64,000 nucleotides of DNA from Devosia submarina (GCF_003056345.1 NZ_PYWB01000002.1:124001-188000), one strand, 5' to 3'. Positions 1 through 8,545 are shown, numbered from the stretch's first letter. The notes: generated by a model from the letters alone, not told the origin. Made by a program: numbers and translations.

Positions 1-13
1 AGAGCGCAGACAT
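1..13 (-). CDS. 5' end of a minus-strand gene cut by the window edge
   Basis: The minus strand has an ATG at 13 preceded by AAAAGGAACTGCC, a good ribosome binding site, and reads Met-Ser-Ala-Leu before the window ends. Only four codons are visible, so the product cannot be read. As I recall the Sinorhizobium meliloti gene order, argD lies divergently next to gcrA, so acetylornithine transaminase is a reasonable but unproven guess from synteny. Confidence 0.4.
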
Positions 14-168
14 GGCAGTTCCTTTTAGGGTGTGCGAGAACAGGTGGGACAGCGTGGCAATCCGGCCACAATCGGGAGAAACGCGCTTCTTGCGCAACGC
101 GTTCCAGCGCGGAAATAAGGCCCAATTTCGCTAGATAAGTCAATGATCAGCCGCCAAGTGCCTGAAAT

Positions 169-381
169 GACTCAAAGATCGTTAGCGAAGTTTTAACCAG
201 TTAATATGCGGGGAAAGTCTTGGGCGACTCTTGATCCCGATTCCTTGGCTGTCGTAAACTGCCTGTCATTGGGAACACGATATCTCGTGTGGCGGACCCA
301 CCTAGCATACGACGCCTAGCGTTTATGGCTGCCATGGCCATTTGGCGGCACAATGAAGGATTCTGTTTTGACGATGGATTC
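169..381. promoter_or_regulatory. Cluster of five GANTC (CcrM) sites around the gcrA promoter and start
   Basis: GANTC pentamers lie at 169-173 (GACTC), 226-230 (GACTC), 239-243 (GATTC), 359-363 (GATTC) and 377-381 (GATTC). At this GC content about one per 300 bases is expected. CcrM methylates GANTC in Alphaproteobacteria, and GcrA acts on promoters carrying such sites, so the density suggests methylation-linked control of gcrA itself. The link is inferred; the sites are read directly. Confidence 0.55.
182..196. promoter_or_regulatory. CtrA-like box upstream of gcrA (TTAG-N7-TTAA)
   Basis: TTAG-N7-TTAA followed by C matches the CtrA consensus TTAA-N7-TTAAC with one mismatch. It lies about 160 bases upstream of gcrA. 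In Caulobacter CtrA represses gcrA. A second TTAA lies at 201-204. The functional assignment is inference. Confidence 0.45.
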
Positions 382-967
382 GGGAGCACAATCGGCGGGC
401 TGGACTGACGAGCGCGTCGAGACCTTGAAAAAGCTTTGGATGGAGGGCCTGAGCGCCAGCCAGATCGCGGGCGAACTGGGTCAGGGCGTCACGCGCAACG
501 CGGTGATTGGCAAGGTGCACCGGCTCAAGCTTTCGGCGCGCGCCAAGCCAACCAATACCGCACCGCGCGCCCGTCCAGCGGCGCCACGCCCCGCGCCACG
601 CCGTCCAACCGGGCCTTCGGCCGGCATGGCACCCAATATGGGTGGTGGCAGTGCGGCTGCTGCGGCAAGCGCCGCCAAGATGCGGCCTGCGATGGCGCGT
701 CCACAATCGGTCGGCGCCACGGCACTGGCGCATAATCCGGAAATGGAAACCGAACTCTATGTTGCCCCCATGGCGGCCGAGATCTTTATCCCCGAAGACA
801 AGCGCCTGAGCCTGCTGCAGCTGAGCGAAAGCACCTGCAAATGGCCGATCGGGGACCCGCTCTCGAAAGATTTTTATTTCTGCGGCCAACACAGCCTGGA
901 AACCGGCCCCTATTGCGACTTCCACTCCCGCCGCGCTTACCACCAGGTCGACAAAAAGCGCCGTTAG
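353..967 (+). CDS. gcrA: GcrA cell cycle regulator
   Basis: GcrA is a sigma70-associated regulator that binds DNA at promoters carrying CcrM-methylated GANTC sites and drives S-phase genes. The N-terminal helix-turn-helix is clear: WTDERVETLKKLW, then SASQIAGELG and TRNAVIGKVHRL (about residues 17-61). The C-terminal RNA-polymerase-binding part has CKWPIGDP, FYFCGQ and YCDFHSRRAY. Between them is an Ala/Pro-rich linker, making this 204-residue copy somewhat longer than the Caulobacter protein. The start is uncertain: ATG at 353 has a weak ribosome binding site and ATG at 374 is also possible, since family members usually begin just before the WTDERVE motif. The upstream region holds GANTC sites and a CtrA-like box. 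A terminator follows. Confidence 0.95.
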   Translation: MKDSVLTMDSGAQSAGWTDERVETLKKLWMEGLSASQIAGELGQGVTRNAVIGKVHRLKLSARAKPTNTAPRARPAAPRPAPRRPTGPSAGMAPNMGGGSAAAAASAAKMRPAMARPQSVGATALAHNPEMETELYVAPMAAEIFIPEDKRLSLLQLSESTCKWPIGDPLSKDFYFCGQHSLETGPYCDFHSRRAYHQVDKKRR

Positions 968-990
968 GCGAATCGACTGAAATAAAAGAA

Positions 991-1015
991 GGCGCCACCG
1001 GCGCCTTTTTTGTTT
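991..1015 (+). terminator. Rho-independent terminator of gcrA
   Basis: GGCGCC-ACC-GGCGCC (991-1006 region) forms a short GC stem followed by TTTTTTGTTTTT, 23 bases after the gcrA stop codon. Confidence 0.8.
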
Positions 1016-1074
1016 TTGCCGGCCACTCCCCGCCCCCGCCCTGCACCAAGCCCCTCGCCTTTGGTGCCCCCAAA

Positions 1075-1166
1075 GCCCTCATGGTGAGCTTGTCGAAACA
1101 CGAGGGCGAGCGAGTGGAGGCCTCGAGTGCCACGACCTCATCCTTCGACAGGCTCAGGATGAGGTC
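1075..1166. repeat. Composite palindromic repeat, family A (two hairpins)
   Basis: Two palindromes lie side by side. 1075-1107 is bounded by GCCCTC/GAGGGC around a TGGTGAGCTTGTCGAA core. 1134-1166 has perfect 10-base arms GACCTCATCC/GGATGAGGTC around TTCGACAGGCTCA. The same pair occurs inverted at 55578-55663, and single or variant copies occur at 30668-30753 and 51689-51721. It lies between the 3' ends of gcrA and the convergent phoR. Confidence 0.8.
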
Positions 1167-1182
1167 TACTGAAGCCATTCCC

Positions 1183-2466
1183 TCACGGCAAAAACACATC
1201 CACCCGCATGCCCTCGCCCGGCTTGCTCTTGATGCTCAACTGCCCCCGGTGCCGGTGCACGATGTGCTTGACGATCGCCAAGCCCAGCCCCGTCCCCTTT
1301 TTCTTGCGGCTCACATCGGCATCGATGCGGTAAAAGCGCTCCGTCAGCCGCGGCACATGCTCGGCCTCCACGCCCGGGCCATGGTCGATCACCGTCACCT
1401 GATGGGCAAAGCCCGGCCGGCTCGATGGCGCCAGGCTCATCTCGACGAACTTGCCTTCGGCCCCGTACTTGACCGCGTTCTCCAGCAGGTTCTCGAACAC
1501 CTCATAAAGCTGCCCGCGGTCGCCAATCGTGGTGCTTGGCCCTTCAAACAAGGACAGCCGGATTTCAAGATCCGCCGCCTTGGCCTGCATCATCAAGCCC
1601 TCGCGCACTTCACGCAGCAACCCTCTCAGCTCGATCGTGCCGGATGGGCGCACATGCTGGTGCATTTCGATGCGCGACAGGCTCAGCATATCGTCGATCA
1701 GCTTGCTCATGCGCTCGGCCTGCCCGCGCATGATGCCCAGGAATTTCTCGCGTGCCACCGCGTCCTTGGCGGCCGGGCCCAGCAGCGTATCGATAAAGCC
1801 CAAGAGCGAAGCCAGGGGCGTGCGCAGTTCATGGCTGGCATTGGCGATGAAATCCGACCGCAGGGCATCAACGCGCTTGAGTTCGGTCAGGCTCTGGAAG
1901 GTGATGATGAGTTGGCGCTGATCATCCTCGAACCAGTCCACACCGGGTCGCAAGAGAGGCGAAACAACCACTTTCTCCCAGGTTTCGGAGGGAATTGTTT
2001 CATGCAGTTCAACGCTCCGGCTGGTGCCGGTGCGATTGGCGTTGTCGATCGCCTGGACCAGTTCGGGATTGCGCATGGACAAGGTCAGCGGATTGCCATT
2101 GCCGAGCGCCGGAAACTGCCGTTGCGCTGCCCCATTGGCATGCACGACAACCCCGCGCCGGTCCAGCACAAGACAGGGATCAACCAGCGCATCGGCAAAG
2201 ATATTGACTGACGGCGGCGCCGCTGCCGGCACCGGCTGGGCTGCCTCGACAGCCTGCGTCACCGTCACGACACGTGCCGGCAGCATGGCTACGGCCGCAG
2301 CAACGGCCACAAAGCCAATCAGACCGCCGATAAGGCTCAGATGCCCAAACAGCACCAGTGCCCCGAACACGCCCAAAACTGCGGCAAGGAGGCTGCCTTG
2401 CGCAACCAGCCGCGCCCTGGCCGATTGCAGATGCGATGGAGAAAGTTCGGTGTTTGGCTGGTCCAT
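1183..2466 (-). CDS. phoR: PhoR-type membrane sensor histidine kinase
   Basis: This membrane histidine kinase resembles the phosphate-starvation sensor PhoR. Two hydrophobic segments (about residues 22-40 and 43-62) are followed by a PAS-like region, a HisKA dimerisation domain with phospho-acceptor His near 212 in NASHELRTPL, and a HATPase domain with an N box (ENLLENAVKYG), a DHGPGV G1 box and a GTGLGLAIVK G2 box. The start chosen is the ATG at 2466; an in-frame TTG at 2508 would add 14 residues. No response regulator or pst gene is adjacent, so its partner PhoB must be elsewhere. The nearby polyphosphate kinase and gcrA agree with a phosphate neighbourhood seen in related genomes. The specific ligand is inferred. 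Confidence 0.8.
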   Translation of the reverse strand: MDQPNTELSPSHLQSARARLVAQGSLLAAVLGVFGALVLFGHLSLIGGLIGFVAVAAAVAMLPARVVTVTQAVEAAQPVPAAAPPSVNIFADALVDPCLVLDRRGVVVHANGAAQRQFPALGNGNPLTLSMRNPELVQAIDNANRTGTSRSVELHETIPSETWEKVVVSPLLRPGVDWFEDDQRQLIITFQSLTELKRVDALRSDFIANASHELRTPLASLLGFIDTLLGPAAKDAVAREKFLGIMRGQAERMSKLIDDMLSLSRIEMHQHVRPSGTIELRGLLREVREGLMMQAKAADLEIRLSLFEGPSTTIGDRGQLYEVFENLLENAVKYGAEGKFVEMSLAPSSRPGFAHQVTVIDHGPGVEAEHVPRLTERFYRIDADVSRKKKGTGLGLAIVKHIVHRHRGQLSIKSKPGEGMRVDVFLP

Positions 2467-2553
2467 GCTCTTTTGCCGATCAGGAGGTCCTGGCCCCTCT
2501 TGTGCCAAAGGGCGAGCCTATAGCACGATGCTGATGACAATGGAGCGACACCT

Positions 2554-3411
2554 GTGAGCGACCCTTTCGAGCAGTTCCACATCGAGAATCCCGAGCTTCC
2601 CAAATCCATCAAGAAACACGCCATGCGCTCGGGCGGCTACCCCTATGACGATAAGCTCGATGGCGCGCTATACCAAGCGCAGATGTATGAGCTGCAAAAG
2701 CAGCTGGTCCTCTTGCAGGCCCATCTGGCGGCCAGTGGCGAGCGGGTGATGATCATTTTCGAGGGCCGCGACGCTGCCGGCAAGGGGGGCACGATCAAGA
2801 CCTATCTCGAGAACCTCAATCCCCGCTACAACATCATCGCCGCCCTGCCCAAGCCGAACAGCCGGGAAGCTTCGCAATGGTATTTCCAGCGCTATATCGA
2901 CTGGTTCCCGGCGGCTGGCGAAACCGTTCTGTTTGACCGATCCTGGTATAATCGCGCCGGCGTCGAGCGCGTCATGGGCTTTGCCACGCCCGAGCAAACC
3001 GAGAATTTCCTTGAAGAAGTCCCCGAAGTTGAAAAGCGCATCACGCGCGATGGCATCCACTTCTTTAAATTCTGGCTTTCCATTGGCCGCGAGATGCAGC
3101 TCAAGCGCTTCCACGATCGCCGCCACGATCCGCTCAAGGTCTGGAAACTCTCACCCATCGACCTCGAGGCCCTGGGCCAATGGGACGCTTATTCTGCAGC
3201 CCGCGACGAAATGCTCAAGCGCACCGACAGCCCCCACGCCCCCTGGACCGTGATCCGCGCCAACGACAAGCGCCGCGGCCGCATCAACGTCATCCAGCAT
3301 GTGCTCCACCACCTGCCTTTTGCGGGGCGAGACAAGAAAGCCATCGGCGAAATCGACCCCAAGATCACGATGAAGGCGAAGGACTTTCTGGCATTGCATA
3401 AAGCCGACTGA
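2554..3411 (+). CDS. ppk2: Polyphosphate kinase 2 (PPK2)
   Basis: PPK2 enzymes use polyphosphate to phosphorylate nucleoside diphosphates or monophosphates, or run in reverse. The 285-residue protein is a single-domain PPK2: Walker A GRDAAGKGG at residues 71-79, Walker B-like LFDRSWYNRAG around 126-136, and the lid/helix region FHDRRHDPLKVWKLS. The length fits the one-domain class I type. The GTG start at 2554 fits the conserved N-terminus and overlaps no neighbour. It is divergent from phoR with only about 90 bases between the starts, so the two may share a regulatory region. Whether it makes ATP/GTP or polyphosphate cannot be told from sequence. Confidence 0.93.
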   Translation: MSDPFEQFHIENPELPKSIKKHAMRSGGYPYDDKLDGALYQAQMYELQKQLVLLQAHLAASGERVMIIFEGRDAAGKGGTIKTYLENLNPRYNIIAALPKPNSREASQWYFQRYIDWFPAAGETVLFDRSWYNRAGVERVMGFATPEQTENFLEEVPEVEKRITRDGIHFFKFWLSIGREMQLKRFHDRRHDPLKVWKLSPIDLEALGQWDAYSAARDEMLKRTDSPHAPWTVIRANDKRRGRINVIQHVLHHLPFAGRDKKAIGEIDPKITMKAKDFLALHKAD

Positions 3412-3484
3412 TCGAGCTGCCGCCCGCACATCCCATTGACACCACGCTATTTCCCCTCCCTACTGCCCCCATTCCAAACGACAT

Positions 3485-4267
3485 GTGAGCAAGACTTTGG
3501 TCGCAAGCAGGGCGAAATCGGTTGTGGTGTCCAATGCGCGCGGAAGCTCGCCCTTCGTGCTGGTCTGCGATCACGCCTCCAACCGCATTCCCGATCAATA
3601 TGGGGACCTGGGCCTTACCCCGGTCGAGCGCGTCAGCCACATAGCGTGGGACCCGGGCGCCCTATCGGTTAGCCGGCTCCTTGCGGACAAGCTCGATGCG
3701 CCCTTGGTGCAGTCCACCGTGTCGCGCCTCATCATTGATTGCAATCGGGACCTCGATGCACCAGACCTGATCTGGACCCTGTCGGAAAAAACCCGGATCG
3801 CCGCCAACGAGAATTTGCATCCTGGCGAGCGTGCCTTCCGGATCGACCACTATCATCGCCCCTACCATGCTTCCATTGGAACGCTTCTTGAGGCGCGGCG
3901 CCATGCAGGGCAGGAAACGATCCTGGTCTGCATGCACTCCTTTACGCCGGTCTTTCATGGCGTGCCCCGTCCCTGGCCCATCGGGCTCATTCACGGCCGC
4001 GACCAGCGCTTCACCCGCGCCGTCTATGACGCGCTCAAGGCTGATGATCCCGCGCTCAATGTCGGCTGGAACGAACCATATGCCGCGCTCAAGGGCGTCA
4101 CGCTGACCCTGGAAAAGCATGGCGACGCCCGCGGGCTTGAAGCCGTGATGATCGAGATCCGCCACGACGAAATTCTTGAGCCCACCGGCGTCGCCCAATG
4201 GTCCGATCGCCTCGCCCAGAGCCTGCACACGGCACGGCTGGCGAGGCGAGAAGCGATGGCGGTTTAG
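3485..4267 (+). CDS. N-formylglutamate amidohydrolase family protein
   Basis: The 260-residue protein belongs to the N-formylglutamate amidohydrolase (HutG2-like) family of zinc hydrolases. Visible marks are VLVCDHASNRIP near residue 26, RLIIDCNRD near 80, and a C-terminal GVTLTLEKHGDARGLEAVMIEIR segment typical of the family. The classical role is the last step of histidine degradation, but no hut gene is nearby, so the substrate is unknown. The GTG start at 3485 is used. It lies 73 bases downstream of ppk2 on the same strand and ends near the convergent mannitol dehydrogenase-family gene. Confidence 0.85.
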   Translation: MSKTLVASRAKSVVVSNARGSSPFVLVCDHASNRIPDQYGDLGLTPVERVSHIAWDPGALSVSRLLADKLDAPLVQSTVSRLIIDCNRDLDAPDLIWTLSEKTRIAANENLHPGERAFRIDHYHRPYHASIGTLLEARRHAGQETILVCMHSFTPVFHGVPRPWPIGLIHGRDQRFTRAVYDALKADDPALNVGWNEPYAALKGVTLTLEKHGDARGLEAVMIEIRHDEILEPTGVAQWSDRLAQSLHTARLARREAMAV

Positions 4268-4292
4268 CGGCGCCAAGCTCTTGGGGGAGCTA

Positions 4293-5768
4293 TCAGGGCT
4301 CCCCTTCCACGACATCCCTGACCGTTTCCTTCACGCCGATATCGAACAAGCTATCGAGATGCGTGGCGACAGTCTCGCCGAACACCTGGTTCCCCGCCAC
4401 ATCGGACCCAAACACCTCAGCCAGCCCCACCAGCCCTTCATAGAGCGTCTCGGCATCGTCCCCAGCATCGGCCGCAATCGCCATCATGCGCATGGCTAGG
4501 GGATCGCGCACGTCGATATTCTCGCCCTTCTCGTCGATCCCCACCACATAGCGCATCCAGGCCGCGACACCGAGCCCCAGCCGCTCAAACGGCTCCCCGG
4601 CGGCGATCCGGTCCCGGATGGTGCCTAGGAGGCGCTGCGGCAATTTTTGCGAGCCATCCATGGCAATCTGCCAGGTGCGGTGCTTGAGCGCCGGATTGCG
4701 GAAGCGCTCCAGCAGCTGGTCGCGATAGGCGCCAAGGTCGACGCCTGGCATGTCGAGCGTGGGCATGACTTCTTCCGTCATAAGGCCATGGATGAGCCGG
4801 ACGAAATCCTCGTCGCCCATCACGTCCGAAATATATTCATACCCTGCAAGGTAACCGAGATAGGCCATTGTCGAGTGGCTGCCATTCAGCATGCGCAGCT
4901 TCATGCGCTCGAACGGCTCCACATCCCCAACCATCTGCGCACCGGCACGCTCAAAGGGCGGTCGCCCATCGGGGAAATGGTCCTCGATCACCCATTGGGT
5001 GAACGGCTCGGTCATGATCGGCCAGGCGTCTTCTGCCCCGATCAGTTCTCCAATCATGGCGCGGTCGGCATCGGTGGTGGACGGCACGATGCGATCCACC
5101 ATGGTGCCGGGGAAAGCCACCTGGCCAACCCACTCGCCCAAAGCGGGGTCACGCAGCTGGGCAAACTTGCTTACGATGCGCTTCACCGTTTCGCCATTGC
5201 TGGGCAGATTATCGCAGCTCATCACCGCAAAAGGCGCGATCCCGGCCGCCTTCCGTCGCGCCAGGGCCTCCACCAATATGCCGGGCGCCGATTTGGGCGC
5301 CGTTGGATTGCTTAAGTCATGCACGATATCGGGGTGCCGCTGATCCAGCTCGCCCGTGGCCGGGTCATGGCAATAGCCCTTTTCCGTCACCGTTATTGAG
5401 ACAATGCGGATTTGTGGGCTCGCCATCAAAGCTAGCAGATCCTCGCGCTCGGCATTGGCATCGAGAACCTTGAGAATGGAGCCGATCACACGCGGATGGG
5501 TGCCCTCAGCATCCCTGACCGCTACGGTGAACAGGCCGTCCTGTGGCTCCAGCGCCTCCTTGGTGTCCGGCCGGCGCAAGCTCGCGCCCACAATCGCCCA
5601 GTCAGGATGATCCTTGAGCAGGTCATCCACATAAACCGCCATATGCGCCCGGTGAAACGCCCCGATACCTAAATGGACGATGCCCGGCGTGATCTGGGTC
5701 CGGTCATAATCAGGCACGCGGACCCCCGAGGGAACAGAGCTCAGGGTTTGGGCGCTCAGGCGCGTCAT
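4293..5768 (-). CDS. Mannitol dehydrogenase / fructuronate reductase family protein
   Basis: This long-chain NAD(P)-dependent polyol/hexuronate dehydrogenase has 491 residues. The N-terminal Rossmann motif GIVHLGIGAFHRAH and the C-terminal catalytic signature KLRMLNGSHS (Lys...Asn..His) are both intact. Family members are mannitol 2-dehydrogenase, D-arabinitol dehydrogenase and UxuB (D-fructuronate to D-mannonate). The start is ATG 5768, preceded by CGGAGACTGCC; upstream in-frame codons lack this support. It is divergent from a KDG-type kinase whose start is about 125 bases away. That pairing favours the hexuronate pathway and a UxuB-like role, but sequence alone does not exclude mannitol. 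Confidence 0.85.
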   Translation of the reverse strand: MTRLSAQTLSSVPSGVRVPDYDRTQITPGIVHLGIGAFHRAHMAVYVDDLLKDHPDWAIVGASLRRPDTKEALEPQDGLFTVAVRDAEGTHPRVIGSILKVLDANAEREDLLALMASPQIRIVSITVTEKGYCHDPATGELDQRHPDIVHDLSNPTAPKSAPGILVEALARRKAAGIAPFAVMSCDNLPSNGETVKRIVSKFAQLRDPALGEWVGQVAFPGTMVDRIVPSTTDADRAMIGELIGAEDAWPIMTEPFTQWVIEDHFPDGRPPFERAGAQMVGDVEPFERMKLRMLNGSHSTMAYLGYLAGYEYISDVMGDEDFVRLIHGLMTEEVMPTLDMPGVDLGAYRDQLLERFRNPALKHRTWQIAMDGSQKLPQRLLGTIRDRIAAGEPFERLGLGVAAWMRYVVGIDEKGENIDVRDPLAMRMMAIAADAGDDAETLYEGLVGLAEVFGSDVAGNQVFGETVATHLDSLFDIGVKETVRDVVEGEP

Positions 5769-5892
5769 GGCAGTCTCCGAGATCAAATCGTGCGTCACCA
5801 TAGTCGCTTCCGATCTTGTATGGAAGAAGGTGACTTGCGGGTGCGAAGGCTTTACCGGCATAAGCTTCGCCAACGCAAGGGAGGGGCATCAA

Positions 5893-6804
5893 TTGGCACA
5901 GCAGCGCTTCGTCAGCATCGGGGAATGCATGATCGAGATGAGCGGCGGCGAGGACCGGCAATATCGGCTGGGCTATGCCGGCGACACGCTCAACACCGCC
6001 TGGTACATGCGCGCGCTTTTGGGTGACGACTGGTCGGTAGATTATTTCACCGGCCTGGGCGAAGACCGCTATTCCACCGATATCAAGGCGTTTCTTCAAG
6101 CTCACAATATCGGCACGAGCCACATCCGTACCATCCCCAATCGCCGCCCCGGCCTTTACATGATCCACCAGGAAGCGGGCGATCGTCATTTCACCTATTG
6201 GCGCGACACTTCGGCCGCAAAGCTCCTGGCCGACAGCAAGGACGATCTTGCCGATGCCGTGCGCGACGCCAAGGTCGTTTACTTCTCGGGCATCACCCTT
6301 GCCATCCTCGCGCCGCGCGCCCGTGGCCGGCTCCTTGGCGCCATCGTGCGGGCCCGCGATTCCGGCGCGCGTATCGTCTTCGACACCAATATCCGCCCCG
6401 CCCTCTGGACCAGCCCGCGCGTGATGATGTCGGTGCTTACCGCCGCCGCCACCCTCTGCGATGTGGTCCTGCCCACCCACAGCGACGAGGCACCGCTGTT
6501 TGGCGATAGATCCATTGAGGACACGGCCGATCGATATCTGGAACTCGGTGTCGAGGAAGTCGTAGTCAAGGACGGCGCTAACGAGGCCCTGGTCGCTACA
6601 TCAACCGAACGCTTCCGCATCGCCCCTCCACCCGCTGCCAATGTGGTTGACGCTACCGGCGCCGGCGACAGCTTCAACGGCGCCTACCTCTCGGCTCGCC
6701 TCGCCGGCAAATCTTATCAAGAGGCCGCCCAAGCCGCCCACCGCATCGCCGGCATCGTCATTGGCCAAAAAGGCGCATTGGTGGACCCAAAGCTCTTGGC
6801 CTAG
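5893..6804 (+). CDS. kdgK: PfkB-family sugar kinase, likely 2-keto-3-deoxygluconate kinase
   Basis: This ribokinase/PfkB-family kinase probably phosphorylates 2-keto-3-deoxygluconate to KDPG for Entner-Doudoroff cleavage. The N-terminus FVSIGECMIEMSGG and the GDTLNTAWY segment are typical of KdgK, and the catalytic DATGAGDSFNGAY motif places the base Asp at about 259. The start is taken as TTG 5893 because AAGGGAGGGG lies just upstream and the homologous N-terminus begins there. An ATG at 5767 would add 42 unrelated residues that overlap the divergent gene. It is paired with a fructuronate reductase-family gene, which agrees with hexuronate catabolism. Substrate specificity is inferred. Confidence 0.82.
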   Translation: MAQQRFVSIGECMIEMSGGEDRQYRLGYAGDTLNTAWYMRALLGDDWSVDYFTGLGEDRYSTDIKAFLQAHNIGTSHIRTIPNRRPGLYMIHQEAGDRHFTYWRDTSAAKLLADSKDDLADAVRDAKVVYFSGITLAILAPRARGRLLGAIVRARDSGARIVFDTNIRPALWTSPRVMMSVLTAAATLCDVVLPTHSDEAPLFGDRSIEDTADRYLELGVEEVVVKDGANEALVATSTERFRIAPPPAANVVDATGAGDSFNGAYLSARLAGKSYQEAAQAAHRIAGIVIGQKGALVDPKLLA

Positions 6805-6825
6805 GCACTCCCCTCTCCCACCCTC

Positions 6826-6933
6826 GATGTCATCCCGGCCTTGAGCCGGGATCCATCTCGAGATCGCGCCGCAGCCGCGAGGTGGATCGTCCTGATCGCC
6901 TCAGGATGGGCTTCGGGTCACGCCCGAGGTGAA
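6826..6933. repeat. Palindromic repeat, family B
   Basis: A GATGTCATCCCGGCCTTGAG-type arm (6826-6857) pairs with GGCTTCGGGTCACGCCCGAGGTGA-type sequence (6901-6933). Related copies lie at 9618-9750, 12018-12264, 30475-30599 and 50724-50814. Confidence 0.75.
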
Positions 6934-6958
6934 ACCGCGTTTGGGGAAGCAACGGAGG

Positions 6959-7507
6959 TCAAAACCCTCGATCCCCCGCCTCCGCCATATACGCCAACTC
7001 CTCCGCCGTACTCTGGCGCCCCAGGGCCTTGTTGCGGAATGGGAAGCGTCCAAACCGCGCAATGGCCTCGCGGTGCTTTTCCATATAATCGAGCTGTTCC
7101 GCATCTCCCAACTCGCGGTAGAGCCGCACGCCCTCATCTTGCATCGCCAGTGATTCCGCATGCATGAAGGGCAGGTAGAAAAACGGCCGCCGCACCGGGT
7201 CCACTGCCTGGTCAACGCCCGCGCTGATCGCCTCCTGCGCCAGAACCAGCGCCATCTTGTCCTGTGCGAAGGCCTCGGGCGCGCCGCGATGCAGCTGGCG
7301 GGAAAACTGGTCGAGCACGATGATCTCGGCGAGCCGCCCCTCGGCCGTCGTCCGCCAGCTCCACGCCTCGCCCCGGGCAACAGGGGGATGGGTGTCGCCA
7401 AAGGCTGCCGCCAGTTCGGCATCGAACTCCGGCTTGCCGCCGAACCAATCCTCTTTTCCGTGCTCCACGAACCAGAACCGGATCACATCTTCGCTCGTGC
7501 GCATCAT
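6959..7507 (-). CDS. DUF924 family protein
   Basis: The 182-residue protein matches the DUF924 family of small, mainly helical cytosolic proteins with a TPR-like fold. Marks are an N-terminal VIRFWFVEHGKEDWFG, the core IVLDQFSRQLHRG, and FFYLPFMHAESLAMQDEGV. Biochemical function is not established. GGGGGAG at the upstream gene's stop codon serves as its ribosome binding site, so it is probably translated with the alcohol dehydrogenase in one operon (gap 6 bases). Two adjacent ATGs (7507, 7504) are possible starts. Confidence 0.85.
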   Translation of the reverse strand: MMRTSEDVIRFWFVEHGKEDWFGGKPEFDAELAAAFGDTHPPVARGEAWSWRTTAEGRLAEIIVLDQFSRQLHRGAPEAFAQDKMALVLAQEAISAGVDQAVDPVRRPFFYLPFMHAESLAMQDEGVRLYRELGDAEQLDYMEKHREAIARFGRFPFRNKALGRQSTAEELAYMAEAGDRGF

Positions 7508-7513
7508 CTCCCC

Positions 7514-8515
7514 CTAAACCGTGATGATCGCCTTGATCAGCCCGCTCCGCTCATGCGCCCAGCGCGGCAGATTGGCGGGCACATCATCAAGGCTCGTTGC
7601 GTGCGTTGCCAGCCGATCAGTCGGCACATCGCCATTGCGAATGGAGTCCATCACATGGTCGAAATCCTCCCGCGTGGCATTGCGCGAAGCCCGGATGGTC
7701 AGCTCGCGCCGGTGGATTTCCGGATCTTCCCAGCTGAGCGTTCCCTTGACCACGCCCACCAGCGTCAGCGCACCGCCATTGCGGCAATAGCCCACCGCCT
7801 GGTTCATGGCAGGAATCGCCCCCGTGGCATCAAGCACAGCATCAAAGCCCGAACCCATCTTCCCCCTGAACGCCTCGCCCTCGCGCTCATCGAGCCCCAC
7901 TGCACCAAAGCCAAAGCCGCGCGCCGCCTCGAGCTTGTCGGGTGCTGCATCCATGATTGTGACATCCGCCCCGGCAATCCGGGCAAAGAACGCCGTGCCT
8001 AGCCCGATCGGCCCGCCGCCGACCACCAGCACGCGCCAGCCCGGCTTGATCTCCGTGCGGCGCACCGCATGGGCGCCAATAGCGAGGAATTCCACCATGG
8101 CCGCATCGCGCAGGCTCAGCCCCTCGGCGCGATAAAGATTGGCCGCCGGAAGGACGATCTCCTCGGCCATGCCTCCATCGCCATGCACGCCCAGAACGGT
8201 CAGCGTTTCGCAGCAATTGGTCTTGCCCTCGCGGCAGGCGGGGCATTGGTAGCAGGGCAGATAAGGGTTGATGACAACGGGGTCACCATCGGCCAAGTCT
8301 TCCGCGCCATTGCTGTCCAGCACGACGCCGCTGAGCTCATGGCCCATGATGCGCGGGTACTGCAGGAACGGGTGCTTGCCTTCGAAGATATGGTAGTCCG
8401 TGCCGCAAATGCCGATATGGCGGATGCCGACGCGCACCCAGCCCGCTTGCAATTTCGGCTTCTCGATCTCGATCAGCGCCAGTTCACCCGGCGCGGCACA
8501 GCTGATGGCGCGCAT
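7514..8515 (-). CDS. Zinc-dependent alcohol (polyol/sugar) dehydrogenase
   Basis: This medium-chain dehydrogenase of 333 residues resembles L-galactonate/L-idonate/sorbitol-type enzymes. Catalytic zinc ligands are C37 (GICGTD), H59 and E60 (GHE). The structural zinc loop CYQCPACREGKTNCC supplies cysteines 88, 91, 94 and 101 or 102. The NAD-binding VVGGGPIGLG motif follows. The start codon ATG 8515 has GGGAGGA five bases upstream, and that element is one arm of a perfect hairpin (8521-8545). It sits between a VOC-family gene and DUF924 in a minus-strand operon. The substrate is unknown; a sugar or sugar acid is likely. Confidence 0.87.
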   Translation of the reverse strand: MRAISCAAPGELALIEIEKPKLQAGWVRVGIRHIGICGTDYHIFEGKHPFLQYPRIMGHELSGVVLDSNGAEDLADGDPVVINPYLPCYQCPACREGKTNCCETLTVLGVHGDGGMAEEIVLPAANLYRAEGLSLRDAAMVEFLAIGAHAVRRTEIKPGWRVLVVGGGPIGLGTAFFARIAGADVTIMDAAPDKLEAARGFGFGAVGLDEREGEAFRGKMGSGFDAVLDATGAIPAMNQAVGYCRNGGALTLVGVVKGTLSWEDPEIHRRELTIRASRNATREDFDHVMDSIRNGDVPTDRLATHATSLDDVPANLPRWAHERSGLIKAIITV

Positions 8516-8520
8516 GAAAA

Positions 8521-8545
8521 TCCTCCCGATCTGTTATCGGGAGGA
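8521..8545 (-). terminator. Hairpin between VOC gene and alcohol dehydrogenase, overlapping the SD
   Basis: Perfect 10-base arms TCCTCCCGAT/ATCGGGAGGA enclose a 5-base loop. On the minus strand the hairpin is followed by TTTTC and then the dehydrogenase ATG. It can act as a weak terminator for the upstream gene, and its 3' arm contains the GGGAGGA ribosome binding site. Confidence 0.6.

Noticed and set aside
841..2211. A 456-codon plus-strand frame opposite phoR
   Set aside because: Antisense shadow of phoR that runs through a terminator and palindromic repeats; no ribosome binding site or domain.
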